A DNA stretch of 64,000 nt. It comes from Pseudodesulfovibrio hydrargyri (GTDB taxonomy: Bacteria; Desulfobacterota; Desulfovibrionia; Desulfovibrionales; Desulfovibrionaceae). The translations under genes and the position numbers were made by a program. Positions 8,162 to 17,283 of the stretch are shown piece by piece (the stretch's first letter is position 1; every line of letters begins with the position of its first letter). The notes below the pieces were generated by a model that was not told the origin of the DNA, made no database searches, and saw only the letters and a list, made by a program, of their open reading frames with translations. The DNA is taken from assembly GCF_001874525.1 (NCBI RefSeq), contig NZ_LKAQ01000005.1, positions 55,917 to 119,916 of the forward strand, in the 5' to 3' direction.

Positions 8162-8818
8162 ATGTTTGACGATTCATGGATGAAATGCCGAATCCTTCGA
8201 GGTTGCGGGCAACGAGTCTCAGCATGGCTGTTCCTGTTAGTCGTCCTGTGCGCGGTCGGAAGTCCGGTCTTCGCCCGTGCGGGGGGCAGCCCGGAAAAGG
8301 CGCGGACCGATGCCCCTGACGATGTCGGCCGCTCCTTTGCCATGGCCTTTCCCGTGGATTTCACGGTCTCCACCGACGCCAAGCAGTTGGCCGCGAAGAG
8401 CTATTTTCCCCTGGACGACGGCTCCATGCGCCTCGGCGGCTGCTATTCGGGAGAGGAGTACGCGGGCACGAATTTCGGCAGCGCCTGCATCACGGTCTCG
8501 GTCTCGCCGGACGAGGGGCGGGACGGGGATTGCGCCCGGTTCGACGGGGATACCCTGTGCGGGGAGGAGGGCGGTGTCCGCGACGCGGTCGTCAATGGCC
8601 TGCGCTTGCGGCGCGCCGATATGTCGGACGCGGCCATGGGCCACCGTCTGGAGGCCCGGGATTATTGGATCGTCCACGACGGACGGCGGTACGACATCCG
8701 GCTGTTCGTCGGCTATACGGCCATGGAGATGTACACCCCCGGGGAAAAACGGGAGTTTTCCCTGGAGGATTGTTGGGCCAGGTTGACCGGTGTTCTGAAC
8801 ACCTTTTCCTTCCGCTAG
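8162..8818 (+). CDS. Exported protein of unknown function
   Basis: A 218-residue protein I do not recognise. The ATG at 8162 is set by AGGAGG at 8150-8155, six bases upstream. A hydrophobic stretch near residues 21-37 with an Ala-rich end (SPVFARA) looks like a signal peptide, so the mature part is probably periplasmic. The body has scattered Cys residues (for example GGCYSGEEY, FGSACITV, GDCARFDG, DTLCGEE, LEDCWARL) that could form disulfides. It stands alone between a terminator and a chemoreceptor gene with its own upstream sequence. No function is suggested. Confidence 0.7.
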   Translation: MFDDSWMKCRILRGCGQRVSAWLFLLVVLCAVGSPVFARAGGSPEKARTDAPDDVGRSFAMAFPVDFTVSTDAKQLAAKSYFPLDDGSMRLGGCYSGEEYAGTNFGSACITVSVSPDEGRDGDCARFDGDTLCGEEGGVRDAVVNGLRLRRADMSDAAMGHRLEARDYWIVHDGRRYDIRLFVGYTAMEMYTPGEKREFSLEDCWARLTGVLNTFSFR

Positions 8819-8860
8819 GCGATCATCGACTCGCGGGTCAATTTATGGCCCGTCTTTTGC

Positions 8861-8888
8861 TTGAGCTACGTATTGTCTTTAATACAGT
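8861..8888 (+). promoter_or_regulatory. Possible sigma-70 promoter of the chemoreceptor gene
   Basis: TTGAGC (8861-8866), a 16-base spacer and TACAGT (8883-8888), 25 bases ahead of the chemoreceptor start. Matches are moderate. Confidence 0.35.
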
Positions 8889-8912
8889 CTGTTTTGGGGA
8901 AGAAGAGGGATA

Positions 8913-10631
8913 ATGAAGAAAAAAGGTATGTACTTGGCGGTATTGGCGGTTTCCTCGGCGATCTTCGGCTCGCCGGTCGGGCCGGAATGCGCCTGGGCTT
9001 CAGACGGCGGGGTTACAATTCTGTCAGGATTTTTCGGGGGCTCGGCTTGGGGACTGGTGGTTCCCGGCCTGCTTGGGGTGGTCGCCTGTGCGGTCTGCAT
9101 CCTGTTGACTGCCAAGATTATTAACAATAAATATAGTGTGTTGAGAAGTGTTTTAGAACGCATGGCCGAGGGCGTATCCCCTGTAGAAGTGCCCGAGGGC
9201 GGCGATGACAATTTTGGCAGGATGGCCGTTGATCTGAAAAAGATCGTGAGTTACATCGGCGAGTTGGAAGCCAAGGCCGAAAAGAGCGAAAATGTAGCCC
9301 GGGAGGCCGAGGTCCGCGTGAAGGAATCCCTGGCCCAGGCCGCCCAGGCGCGCAAGCAGGGCGAGGCCGCTCGTTGCGAGGGGCTGTTGTCCGCCGCCGG
9401 AACCCTGGAACACTCGGTCCAGGCCATCCGCGACCATTCGGCCACCCTCGGGGTGTCCACGGGCAAGGCGCGCGAAGGCGCGGCCGAGCAGCAGCGGCTC
9501 ATCTCAGAGGCCGCCTCGGCCATGGAGCAGATGAACGCGGCCGTGGGCGAGACTGCGGTCAGCGCGGGTGCGGCCGCCGAGGACGCGGACAAGGTCATGG
9601 AACAGGCTGAGTCCGGTTCCGCCGTGGTCGCGCGGACCATCGAATCCATCGGCGCTGTTTCCGAAAATTCCCAGTCCCTGGTCGAGAGCGTGGCCGGGCT
9701 CGGCTCCCAGGCCGAGGGGGTCGGCGCGATCATGGGCGTGATTTCCGACATCGCGGACCAGACCAACCTGCTGGCGCTCAACGCGGCCATCGAGGCCGCC
9801 CGGGCGGGCGACGCCGGGCGCGGTTTCGCCGTGGTGGCCGACGAGGTGCGCAAGCTGGCCGAGAAGACCATGGACGCCACCCGCGACGTGGGCGTGGCCA
9901 TCGAGGGCATCCAGGACCAGGTGGCGCGGACCATAGACGGGGTCAAAAACATGTCCGGCCTGGCCGACGAGGCCGCCGGGCTGGCCCGCGAATCCGGGGA
10001 TGCCCTGAAGGAAATCGTGTCCCATTCCGGGACCAGCGCCGAGCGCATCGGGGCCATCGCCACCGCCTCCAGCCAGCAGTCCGTGGCCAGCGAGGCGGTC
10101 ACCCGGACCATCACGGCCGTGCATGACATATCCTCGGACACGGACGAGGGCATGGCCGAGGCCACCCGGGCCGTGGACGAACTGAGCCGCCGCGTGGAGG
10201 AGCTGGCCGTCATGACCGGCGTGTTCCGCCTGGTGGGCAGCGGCCGGGTCCAGGAGATCATCGGCGCCCTGGCCGAATCCGAGGCGGTCCGGTCCGGACG
10301 GCGCGACCGTCTGGAGCAGGCCGTGCGCGACGCCCTGAAGCGAAACGAGTTTCTTGAACTCATGTACATCACCGACGCCGAGGGCAGGCAGACGGTCAGC
10401 AACCTCGGGGGCAAGGTCTCGGGCTATGCCGAGGACGCCTCGGCCTTCGGCTCGAACTGGGCCGACCGGCCCTGGTTCAAGGGCGTGGCCGAGACCGGCG
10501 CCTTCCACATCTCCGACGTCTATACCTCCTCGGCCTCGGGCCGGGAGTGCATCACCGTGTCCGGTCCGTTCTTTGGTCGGGACGGCCGGATGCTCGGCGT
10601 GATCGCCGCGGACGTGAGCGTCTCCGCCTAG
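8913..10631 (+). CDS. Methyl-accepting chemotaxis protein with a C-terminal Cache-like sensor domain
   Basis: A 572-residue chemoreceptor. An N-terminal signal-anchor (about 7-30) and a second membrane span (about 44-68) enclose only a very short loop, so the usual periplasmic sensor is missing. A HAMP-like/coiled-coil region (70-170) leads to the methyl-accepting signalling domain with the conserved hairpin around residues 278-320 ([21 protein letters not shown], abridged). After the signalling domain an extra region (about 440-572) with [23 protein letters not shown] and [11 protein letters not shown] has the look of the membrane-distal half of a Cache domain, here predicted to be cytoplasmic. 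It would signal to CheA/CheW encoded elsewhere. Confidence 0.88.
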   Translation: MKKKGMYLAVLAVSSAIFGSPVGPECAWASDGGVTILSGFFGGSAWGLVVPGLLGVVACAVCILLTAKIINNKYSVLRSVLERMAEGVSPVEVPEGGDDNFGRMAVDLKKIVSYIGELEAKAEKSENVAREAEVRVKESLAQAAQARKQGEAARCEGLLSAAGTLEHSVQAIRDHSATLGVSTGKAREGAAEQQRLISEAASAMEQMNAAVGETAVSAGAAAEDADKVMEQAESGSAVVARTIESIGAVSENSQSLVESVAGLGSQAEGVGAIMGVISDIADQTNLLALNAAIEAARAGDAGRGFAVVADEVRKLAEKTMDATRDVGVAIEGIQDQVARTIDGVKNMSGLADEAAGLARESGDALKEIVSHSGTSAERIGAIATASSQQSVASEAVTRTITAVHDISSDTDEGMAEATRAVDELSRRVEELAVMTGVFRLVGSGRVQEIIGALAESEAVRSGRRDRLEQAVRDALKRNEFLELMYITDAEGRQTVSNLGGKVSGYAEDASAFGSNWADRPWFKGVAETGAFHISDVYTSSASGRECITVSGPFFGRDGRMLGVIAADVSVSA

Positions 10632-10682
10632 CGCCGCCTCCGTTTTTTCCCTTTTGTCCCCGGCATGGGAGCGGGGATGGAC

Positions 10683-10713
10683 CGCCCCGGACGCGCGATG
10701 CACGCCCGGGGCG
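10683..10713 (+). terminator. GC hairpin after the chemoreceptor gene
   Basis: CGCCCCGG (10683-10690) pairs with CCGGGGCG (10706-10713). There is no clear T-run after it, so it is at best a weak terminator or a transcript-end stabiliser. Confidence 0.3.
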
Positions 10714-10798
10714 TTGCATTGTGTCCCCGACGGCACTATGGTCTATCTACCGGCGTAGCGCCGGCCGGATCAATCGATTGCAAAAACGAGGTATGACC

Positions 10799-11176
10799 AT
10801 GATCACGACCAAGAGCAAACAAGACGATTATCTGACGGAATTCACTGACGGCGACCACGTGGGACAGTGCGACGCCCCGGTGGGCAAGGGCGGCCGGGAC
10901 GCGGCCTTCACGCCTTTCGCCCTGCTGGAGGCCTCCCTGGCCGGATGCCTGAACATCACCCTGCGCGCCTTCGCCAAGTCGCACGACATCGAACTGGGCC
11001 ACGTGGAGACCACGGTCACCCTGGTCCCGGGCGAGAGCGGCACCACCTTCGAATACAGCGTCGAACTGCCCGAAGGAGTGAGCGAAAAGGACACCAAGCG
11101 GCTGCTCGCGGCCCTGAAGGGCTGCCCCATCCACGGCCTGCTCGGCAAGCCCGTGACCTTTGAACTGAAGGCGTAA
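10799..11176 (+). CDS. OsmC/Ohr-family protein
   Basis: A 125-residue cytoplasmic protein of the OsmC family; some members are thiol peroxidases reducing organic hydroperoxides. The family pattern is clear: an N-terminal strand pair, FTPFALLEASLAGCLNITLR with the first cysteine, and CPIHGLLGKPV with the second, matching the two redox Cys of OsmC/Ohr. The ATG at 10799 is favoured because GAGG lies seven bases before it; an ATG at 10793 is almost on top of that site. It is monocistronic and ends at a strong terminator (11234-11268). The physiological substrate is not known. Confidence 0.85.
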   Translation: MITTKSKQDDYLTEFTDGDHVGQCDAPVGKGGRDAAFTPFALLEASLAGCLNITLRAFAKSHDIELGHVETTVTLVPGESGTTFEYSVELPEGVSEKDTKRLLAALKGCPIHGLLGKPVTFELKA

Positions 11177-11233
11177 CAACCGGCGAGACCTCGCGTTTCG
11201 GGTATCACCGCAACGCGCGGCTGGCGACGACGG

Positions 11234-11268
11234 ACGGCACGCGACCAAGTCGCGTGCCGTTTTTCTTT
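11234..11268. terminator. Terminator after the OsmC gene
   Basis: A perfect 12-pair stem, ACGGCACGCGAC (11234-11245) with GTCGCGTGCCGT (11249-11260), three-base loop, then TTTTTCTTTC. Confidence 0.88.
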
Positions 11269-11285
11269 CAAGGGAGAAGGGGAGG

Positions 11286-12188
11286 TCAGGCGCGTTTTCT
11301 CGGGGAGTATTGCATCAGGGCGTTGCCCGCGATGATGAAGGCCAGGCCGAACACCGTGGCCGGGTGGATGGTCTCGCCCACCAGGAAGTGGATGAAAACC
11401 AGGGAGAGGAAGGGCGACAGGAAGATCAGGTTGGCCACCCGGGCGGTGCCCCCGCCCTCGGGCCGGGCCGCGTATTTCATGGCCGTGAGCCACAGGGCGA
11501 AGGTGATTCCCATCTCGAACAGCCCAACGTAGGCGGCGGCCATAAGCGGGCCGGTGGCGAGCGGCGGTATTTCGGAGAAAAGCAGGGTGGCCGCCAGGAT
11601 GAAGGGGAATCCGGTCAAGAAGCTCAGCAGCAGCCCGGCCATGGGGTCGGCCTGGCTTCGGGTGTTGAAGATCCAGTACAGGGCCCAGATGACCGTGCTG
11701 CCCAGGGCCAGGGCCACGCCCTGCAGGCTGGAAAAGCGCATGCCGAGCAGGTCGCCGTGGGTGGAGATGACCACCACCCCGAGGTAGCTGAGCAGGATGG
11801 CCATGAGCGCCCTGGCCGAGAGCTTCTGGCCGAGCAGGGGCACGGACAGCAGCGACAGGGTCACGGCCCAGGTGTAGTTTATGGGCTGGGCCTCCTGGGC
11901 GGGCAGGAGGTCGTAGGCCTTGAACAGGATGGTGTAGTAGAGGAACGGGTTGAGCAGCCCGAGCAGGGCGCAGCGCACCGTCTCTTTGCGGCCCATGCGC
12001 GTCAGTTCGCCAAGCTTGCCCTGAATGAGCAGGATGGCCGCCAGGACCAGGATGGACACGGCGCAGGCGCAGAGCAGCAGTTGCAGCGGGTCGAGGCCGC
12101 GCAGGGCTATCTTGAAGGCCGAGGCCACGGTGGACCAGATGGACACCGTGGCCAGGCCGTAGAGCGTGGCTTTCTTGCTGTCGGTCAC
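11286..12188 (-). CDS. EamA/DMT-superfamily transporter
   Basis: A 300-residue inner-membrane protein with about ten membrane segments arranged as two EamA repeats, the hallmark of the drug/metabolite transporter superfamily (metabolite or amino-acid exporters such as RhaT/YdcZ relatives). Typical pieces are TVSIWSTVASAFKIALRG near the start and the second repeat beginning near STVIWALYWIFNTR. A GTG at 12188 is the likely start, since the frame upstream overlaps the LOG gene; it lies five bases after that gene's stop and has no separate ribosome site, suggesting translational coupling. The transported compound is unknown. Confidence 0.82.
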   Translation of the reverse strand: MTDSKKATLYGLATVSIWSTVASAFKIALRGLDPLQLLLCACAVSILVLAAILLIQGKLGELTRMGRKETVRCALLGLLNPFLYYTILFKAYDLLPAQEAQPINYTWAVTLSLLSVPLLGQKLSARALMAILLSYLGVVVISTHGDLLGMRFSSLQGVALALGSTVIWALYWIFNTRSQADPMAGLLLSFLTGFPFILAATLLFSEIPPLATGPLMAAAYVGLFEMGITFALWLTAMKYAARPEGGGTARVANLIFLSPFLSLVFIHFLVGETIHPATVFGLAFIIAGNALMQYSPRKRA

Positions 12189-12193
12189 GACTG

Positions 12194-12853
12194 CTACACG
12201 ATGACGTGCTTGCGGATGTAGCTGACCACCTCGTCCACGTCGTCGGTGACCTTGAACAGGTCGAGATCCTCGGCCCTGCAGAATCCGTTGGGGACCATCT
12301 GGCTCTTGAACCAGTCGATGAGCCCGGACCAGAACTCGGTGCCGAAGAGGACGATGGGGAACGGCTTGATGCGGTGGGTCTGGATGAGCACCAATGCCTC
12401 GGACAATTCGTCCAGGGTGCCGTAGCCGCCGGGCAGGGCCACGTAGGCCAGGGCGTACTTGATGAACATGAGCTTGCGGATGAAGAAGTAGCGGAACTCG
12501 CTCTTGACGTTCAGGAACTCGTTGTTCTTTTGCTCCATGGGCAGATGGATGTGCAGGCCGATGGATTCCCCGCCGTTCTCGAACGCCCCCTTGTTGCCCG
12601 CCTCCATGAGGCCCGGGCCGCCGCCGGTGATGACCGAGAATCCCGCCTCGGACAATGCCTTGGACAGCTCCACGGTCTTCTGGTAGAGCGGTTCGTCCTG
12701 CTTGACCCGGGCCGATCCGAACACGGACACGGCCGGGCCGATCTCGGACAGGTTCTCGAAACCGTCGACGATTTCGGACATGATCTTGAAGAGCCGCCAG
12801 GACTCGTGGATGGACAGGTCGTCGATGAGGTATTGCTTGGAACGATGAATCAT
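12194..12853 (-). CDS. LOG-family (TIGR00730-type) nucleotide phosphoribohydrolase-like protein
   Basis: A 219-residue Rossmann-fold protein. It has both LOG motifs: GGGPGLMEAGNKGA and PGGYGTLDE, with the catalytic Arg/Glu environment of enzymes that release adenine bases from cytokinin nucleotides or cleave AMP/pyrimidine nucleotides. The family was once mis-annotated as lysine decarboxylase. Start at 12853 (MIHRSKQ) is supported by AGGAG before it; an ATG at 12907 has no such site. It is the first gene of a minus-strand pair with the EamA transporter. The natural nucleotide substrate in sulfate reducers is not established. Confidence 0.88.
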   Translation of the reverse strand: MIHRSKQYLIDDLSIHESWRLFKIMSEIVDGFENLSEIGPAVSVFGSARVKQDEPLYQKTVELSKALSEAGFSVITGGGPGLMEAGNKGAFENGGESIGLHIHLPMEQKNNEFLNVKSEFRYFFIRKLMFIKYALAYVALPGGYGTLDELSEALVLIQTHRIKPFPIVLFGTEFWSGLIDWFKSQMVPNGFCRAEDLDLFKVTDDVDEVVSYIRKHVIV

Positions 12854-13023
12854 TGGTTCTCCTGTGCTCCCGGGGCAAAGGTTGCCTGGACACGGTTTAT
12901 GGGGCATGTAGTCGGGGCGGCGGATGCAGGATCCCGCCGACTGCTTTACTACACTGATTTTGTTCCGTTCGGAAGGGGGTTATATTCCGGCTTTCCGGCG
13001 GAACGGCAACGCGAGGACAACGT

Positions 13024-14631
13024 ATGAAAGTGACCTTCATGGGCGCGGCCCGGACCGTCAGCGGCTCCTGTTACATCCTTGAATGCGGAGGCAGGCGGTT
13101 CGCCGTGGACTGCGGCATGCACCAGGGCAACCGGGAGATCGAGAAACGCAACTGGAACATCGACGCGTACGCCCCCAAGAAGCTGGACTTCATCCTGATC
13201 ACCCACGCCCACATGGACCATACCGGGCTGCTGCCCGCCCTGGTGGCCAAGGGTTACCGCAATCCCATCTACTGCACCGCGCCGACCCGCGACCTTCTGG
13301 AGATCATGCTCCTGGACTCGGCCCACATCCAGGAGATGGAGGCCGAGTGGGACAACCGCAAGCAGCGCCGCACCGGCGGCGACATGGTCAAGCCGTTGTA
13401 CACCATCGCCGACGCCGAGCGGACCACGCCGCTGTTCGCGACCATCGAGTACTCCAAGACGTTCGAGCCCGTGCCGGGCGTCAAGGTGACCTACAAGGAC
13501 GCCGGGCACATCCTCGGCTCGGCCTTTATCGAGATCGAGTACGAGGAGGACGGCAAGCGGACCAAGGCGGTCTTTTCCGGCGACCTGGGCAGGCCGGAGC
13601 AGCTCATCGTCAACGACCCTTCCGACATGGAGTGCGTGGATTACCTGTTTATGGAGTCCACCTATGGCAACCGCAACCACGTGGACGAGAAGGGCAGCCT
13701 GGAGGAATTGGCCGAGGCCATCGCCTACAGCTACGGCAACGGCGAGAAGGTGGTCATCCCGGCCTTTGCCGTGGAGCGTTCGCAGCAGATCATCTATTCC
13801 CTGTTTCTGCTCAGGAAGCAGGGCAAGCTGCCTGCGGACATGCCGGTCTACCTGGACAGCCCGCTGGCCATCCGGGCCACGGAGATTTTCCGCAAGCATC
13901 CAGAATATTTCGACGAGAAGACCCAGGAATACATCCGGAACGGGGAGAACCCCCTGGACCTGCCCAATCTCCATTTCACCCAGACGCGCGAGCAGTCCCA
14001 GGCCATCAACGAGACCGAGGGGCCGGCCATCGTCATCTCGGCCAGCGGCATGGCCAACGCGGGCAGGATCAAGCACCATCTCAAGCACAACCTGTGGCGT
14101 CCCGGGGCCAGCGTGGTCTTTGTGGGCTGGCAGGGCGTGGGCACGCCGGGCCGAAAGATCGTCAACGGGGCCGAGAAGATCACCATCTTCGGCGAGGAGG
14201 TCCTGGTCAAGGCCAAGGTCTTCACCATCAACGGCTTTTCCGGCCATGCCGGGCGCGACGAGCTTCTGGGCTGGCTCGGGACCATGCAGGGCAAGCCCAT
14301 CAAGATCATGCTCGTGCACGGCGAGGCCGAGGTCCAGACGGAGTTCGCCAAGCTGATCACCGAGAAGTTCGGCTTCGAGGTGCACATCCCCGAATACATG
14401 GAGATTCTGGAACTCGAACCGGGCAAGGAACTGGCGCCAGTGGTGGACCTGGAAGTGGCCCGGCCGCGCGTGGACTGGGAATTCCTGTTGGCCGACTCCG
14501 AGACCCTGTACCAGGAGCTGCGCAATCGCATCCGGGATGTGGAAAAGCGCCCGTGGGTGGACCAGGCGGAGCTGCGTGACAAGCTCCTTGGCATCAACCG
14601 CACCATCGTGGAGCTCGTCTCCGAGATGTAG
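13024..14631 (+). CDS. MBL-fold beta-CASP hydrolase (RNA-processing-exonuclease type)
   Basis: A 535-residue metallo-beta-lactamase-fold protein with a beta-CASP insert, as in RNA-cleaving enzymes of the CPSF-73/YSH1 type. The zinc motif THAHMDHTG, the DAGHILGS motif, FSGDLGRP, ESTYGNR and the C-terminal FTINGFSGHAGRDELL are all visible. A C-terminal tail of about 70 residues follows the fold. The family includes ribonucleases that mature or degrade RNA; whether this copy acts on RNA has not been shown. It is the first gene of a run with rsmD, coaD and miaA, which fits a role in RNA metabolism. Confidence 0.88.
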   Translation: MKVTFMGAARTVSGSCYILECGGRRFAVDCGMHQGNREIEKRNWNIDAYAPKKLDFILITHAHMDHTGLLPALVAKGYRNPIYCTAPTRDLLEIMLLDSAHIQEMEAEWDNRKQRRTGGDMVKPLYTIADAERTTPLFATIEYSKTFEPVPGVKVTYKDAGHILGSAFIEIEYEEDGKRTKAVFSGDLGRPEQLIVNDPSDMECVDYLFMESTYGNRNHVDEKGSLEELAEAIAYSYGNGEKVVIPAFAVERSQQIIYSLFLLRKQGKLPADMPVYLDSPLAIRATEIFRKHPEYFDEKTQEYIRNGENPLDLPNLHFTQTREQSQAINETEGPAIVISASGMANAGRIKHHLKHNLWRPGASVVFVGWQGVGTPGRKIVNGAEKITIFGEEVLVKAKVFTINGFSGHAGRDELLGWLGTMQGKPIKIMLVHGEAEVQTEFAKLITEKFGFEVHIPEYMEILELEPGKELAPVVDLEVARPRVDWEFLLADSETLYQELRNRIRDVEKRPWVDQAELRDKLLGINRTIVELVSEM

Positions 14632-14633
14632 CC

Positions 14634-15194
14634 GTGCGGATTGTCGGAGGCCAATACAAGGGGCGCAGGATTCTGACCTGCGAGGGCCCCGGATACCGTC
14701 CCGCGACCATGAAGGTGCGCGAGTCCGTGTTCTCCATGCTCACGGCGCGGGGCGTGGATTTTCAGGATGCGCGGGTCATCGACATGTTCGCGGGCTCCGG
14801 CTCCCTGGCCCTGGAGTGCCTCAGCCGGGGCGCGCCCACGGCCTGGTTCGTGGAGAAGAGCCCCAAGGCCGCCGCGCTCATCCGTCGTAATTTGTCCGAT
14901 CTGAATGTGGATAAGTCCCGATACAGGGTGGTCTGCAAGGACCTTTTTGGTGTATTGTCCAAAGGCCCGGAGCGCCCTTTCGACCTGGTCTTCATCGATC
15001 CGCCCTACGGCCGCGACCTGCTGGTCCCGGCCCTGACCAAGGCGCTCGAGAAAGGCTGGATCGCGCGGGGCGCGCTGGTCCTGGCCGAGGTGGAGAGCGC
15101 GGTCGCCCCCCCGCAGGACGGGCCCTTGGGGGACATGGAATTGCTAACCGACCGGGAGTACGGTCAAACCAGGATTTTACTATGGCGAAATTGA
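14634..15194 (+). CDS. rsmD: 16S rRNA (guanine(966)-N(2))-methyltransferase
   Basis: Methylates G966 of 16S rRNA in the 30S subunit using S-adenosylmethionine. At 186 residues it has the normal length and the family start MRIVGGQYKGRRI, the SAM motif VIDMFAGSGSLALE and the catalytic FIDPPYG. The start is a GTG two bases after the beta-CASP stop, pointing to coupled translation. The 3' end overlaps coaD by 13 bases. The rsmD-coaD order is a widely conserved gene pair. Confidence 0.95.
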   Translation: MRIVGGQYKGRRILTCEGPGYRPATMKVRESVFSMLTARGVDFQDARVIDMFAGSGSLALECLSRGAPTAWFVEKSPKAAALIRRNLSDLNVDKSRYRVVCKDLFGVLSKGPERPFDLVFIDPPYGRDLLVPALTKALEKGWIARGALVLAEVESAVAPPQDGPLGDMELLTDREYGQTRILLWRN

Positions 15195-15709
15195 ACCCCA
15201 GGCTGGCCGTGTACCCCGGCACGTTCGATCCTCTGACCATGGGTCACGTGAGTCTGACCCGCCGCGGGCTGAAGGTCTTCGACAACATCATCCTGGCCGT
15301 GGCCGAGAGCACGCCCAAGAAGACCCTGTTCACCGTGGGCGAGCGGGTGGCCTTGGCCCAAGACGTGTTCCGCGACGAGCCCAGGGTTTCGGTGGCCTCC
15401 TTCGACTGCCTGCTCATCGACTACGTGGAGAGCAGGGGGGCCGGGGCGATCATGCGCGGCCTGCGCGCGGTCTCGGATTTCGAGTACGAGTTCCAGATGG
15501 CGCTCATGAACCGCAAGCTCAAGTGGGAGATCGAGACCGTCTTCATGATGACCGACTTCAAGTGGATGTACCTGAGTTCCACCATCGTCAAGGAAGTGGC
15601 CCAGTACGGCGGCGACATCCGGGGGCTCGTCCCCGGCCCGGTGGCCACGGCCCTGTCCGTCAAGTTCGGCGTCAAGCCCCAGGACTGGGGGCACAACCAC
15701 TACATATGA
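15182..15709 (+). CDS. coaD: Phosphopantetheine adenylyltransferase
   Basis: Transfers AMP from ATP to 4'-phosphopantetheine, the penultimate step of coenzyme A synthesis. The 175-residue protein starts with the nucleotidyltransferase motif YPGTFDPLTMGH, and has the RGLRAVSDFEYEFQMA and YLSSTIVKEVA motifs of the active site. It overlaps rsmD by 13 bases and miaA by four (ATGA), so the three are certainly cotranscribed. Slightly longer at the C-terminus than the usual 160 residues (tail QDWGHNHYI). Confidence 0.96.
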   Translation: MAKLNPRLAVYPGTFDPLTMGHVSLTRRGLKVFDNIILAVAESTPKKTLFTVGERVALAQDVFRDEPRVSVASFDCLLIDYVESRGAGAIMRGLRAVSDFEYEFQMALMNRKLKWEIETVFMMTDFKWMYLSSTIVKEVAQYGGDIRGLVPGPVATALSVKFGVKPQDWGHNHYI

Positions 15710-16638
15710 CGAGCGCCCGGCCTCCCATCGTCTGCCTTCTCGGCCCGACCGGCACGGGCAAGACCTCGGCGGCCATCGCCATCGCGGGCCGTCTGCCCGC
15801 CAGCGTGATCAATTTCGACTCCCGCCAGGTCTACCGCGACTTTCCGGTCGTCACGGCCCAGCCCGACGCGGAAGAGCGCGCCGCCTGTCCGCACCATCTC
15901 TACGGCTTCCTGCCCACGGAAGAGAAGATGACCGCGGCCCGGTTCGTGGAACTGGCCGTGGACAAGATCGAGGAGGTGCGCGGCCAGGGGCGGCTGCCCA
16001 TCCTGGTGGGCGGCACCGGCCTCTACCTGCGCTCGTTGCTGTCCGGCATAGCGCCCATCCCCGAGATCCCCGGGGAAATCCGTCGCCAGGTCCTTGACCG
16101 CGTGGCCGAGGAAGGGCCCCAGGCCCTGCACGCCGAGCTGTCGCGAACCGACCCGGACTACGCGGCGAAGATCCACCCCAACGACACCCAGCGTAACGCC
16201 CGGGCCGCCGAGGTCTATTTGGCCACGGGCCGGACCATGACCTGGTGGCACACCGAGAGCGAGCACGCCCCGGCGCCGTACGGCGCCCTCAAGGTGGGCA
16301 TGCGCATCGCCCTGAGCGACCTGGAGCCTCATCTGGCCGCGCGCATCGACGTCATGTTGGAGCGCGGAGCCCTGGACGAGGCGCAGGCCGCCTACGGGCG
16401 CTGTCCGGACCCGGACGCGCCCGGCTGGACCGGCATCGGCTGCGCCGAACTGCTCGGCTTCCTGCGCGGGGAACTGACCATGGCCGAGGCCCGCGAGAAA
16501 TGGGTCAGGAATACCAGGGCGTACGCCAAGCGGCAGATCACCTGGTTCAACAAGGAAGCCGACATCCACTGGTTCGCGCCCGGCGAGAACGGGCCCATAG
16601 CGGACCTGACGGAGCGGTGGCTTTCGGAGCGGGGCTGA
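15706..16638 (+). CDS. miaA: tRNA dimethylallyltransferase
   Basis: Transfers a dimethylallyl group to N6 of A37 in tRNAs that read UNN codons. The 310-residue protein has the P-loop GPTGTGKT, the FDSRQVYRDFPVVTAQP substrate motif, VGGTGLYLRSLLSG and the C-terminal RNTRAYAKRQITWF that contacts tRNA. It starts within the coaD stop (ATGA overlap). Its stop abuts the stop of the convergent sixA gene with no space, so a shared terminator must lie inside coding sequence or the transcripts overlap. Confidence 0.96.
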   Translation: MTSARPPIVCLLGPTGTGKTSAAIAIAGRLPASVINFDSRQVYRDFPVVTAQPDAEERAACPHHLYGFLPTEEKMTAARFVELAVDKIEEVRGQGRLPILVGGTGLYLRSLLSGIAPIPEIPGEIRRQVLDRVAEEGPQALHAELSRTDPDYAAKIHPNDTQRNARAAEVYLATGRTMTWWHTESEHAPAPYGALKVGMRIALSDLEPHLAARIDVMLERGALDEAQAAYGRCPDPDAPGWTGIGCAELLGFLRGELTMAEAREKWVRNTRAYAKRQITWFNKEADIHWFAPGENGPIADLTERWLSERG

Positions 16639-17127
16639 TCAGCTTCCGGCCAGGACGGTCAGTTGCGCCGGGGTCATGGCCCAGTTCAGGGTCCCGGCGG
16701 ACTTGCCGGGGGGCAGGCTGAACTGCATGAGCCCGCCGTTTTCCACGCGGACGTCCACGCTTTTCCCCGGCGACAGGATGGCCGAGGCCAGGAGGCTCAG
16801 GGAGGGCAGGTGTCCGGCGATGAGTATGGAGTCCAGTCCCTCATATTCGTTGATGAATTTCAGCGTGTCGGCGGTCGGGGCCATGGCCTTGACCGCGTCC
16901 GTGACCACGACGCGCTCCACGGGGTAGCCGGTCGTCTCGGCCATGATCTCGGCGGTCTGGATGGAGCGGACCTTGGAGCTGGCCGCCACCAGCTGGAAAC
17001 GCAGGCCGAGGATGGCGGCGGCCCGGGCTGTCTTTTCCACCTGTTCGCGGCCCACGGGGCTCAGGGGCTGGTTCGGGTTGACTTCCTTGGGCAGGCAGGC
17101 GCCGTGCTGCATCAGGTGGATAAGCAT
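16639..17127 (-). CDS. sixA: SixA-type phosphohistidine phosphatase (histidine phosphatase superfamily)
   Basis: A 162-residue protein of the branch of the histidine phosphatase superfamily that in E. coli dephosphorylates phospho-His on Hpt domains or phosphotransferase proteins. The short catalytic motif here is LMQHGACLP, where the usual RHG is replaced by QHG, as in SixA relatives that keep the catalytic His; SSKVRSIQTAEIM and ILIAGHLPSLSLLAS supply the Arg and second His. Start at 17127 is supported by GGAG before it; an ATG at 17190 has no site. The exact target in this organism is unknown, though a free Hpt protein is encoded at 981-1325. Confidence 0.8.
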   Translation of the reverse strand: MLIHLMQHGACLPKEVNPNQPLSPVGREQVEKTARAAAILGLRFQLVAASSKVRSIQTAEIMAETTGYPVERVVVTDAVKAMAPTADTLKFINEYEGLDSILIAGHLPSLSLLASAILSPGKSVDVRVENGGLMQFSLPPGKSAGTLNWAMTPAQLTVLAGS

Positions 17128-17283
17128 GTCTCGCTCCGGGGTTGATTGGCGGTATCCCGTAAGGCTACCACCGGTCACGCCGGGCGGCAAGCGGCTTGCG
17201 GAAATCCCGCAACCACGCTACATGGATGATGCCTTGGCCATCCCGGCCGTGCGAGGCCTTGAACACTTCAGGACAGTTATCAG

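Noticed and set aside
12949..14385. 478-codon minus-strand frame
   Set aside because: It is antisense to the beta-CASP hydrolase gene, with His/Leu/Gly-rich unnatural composition.
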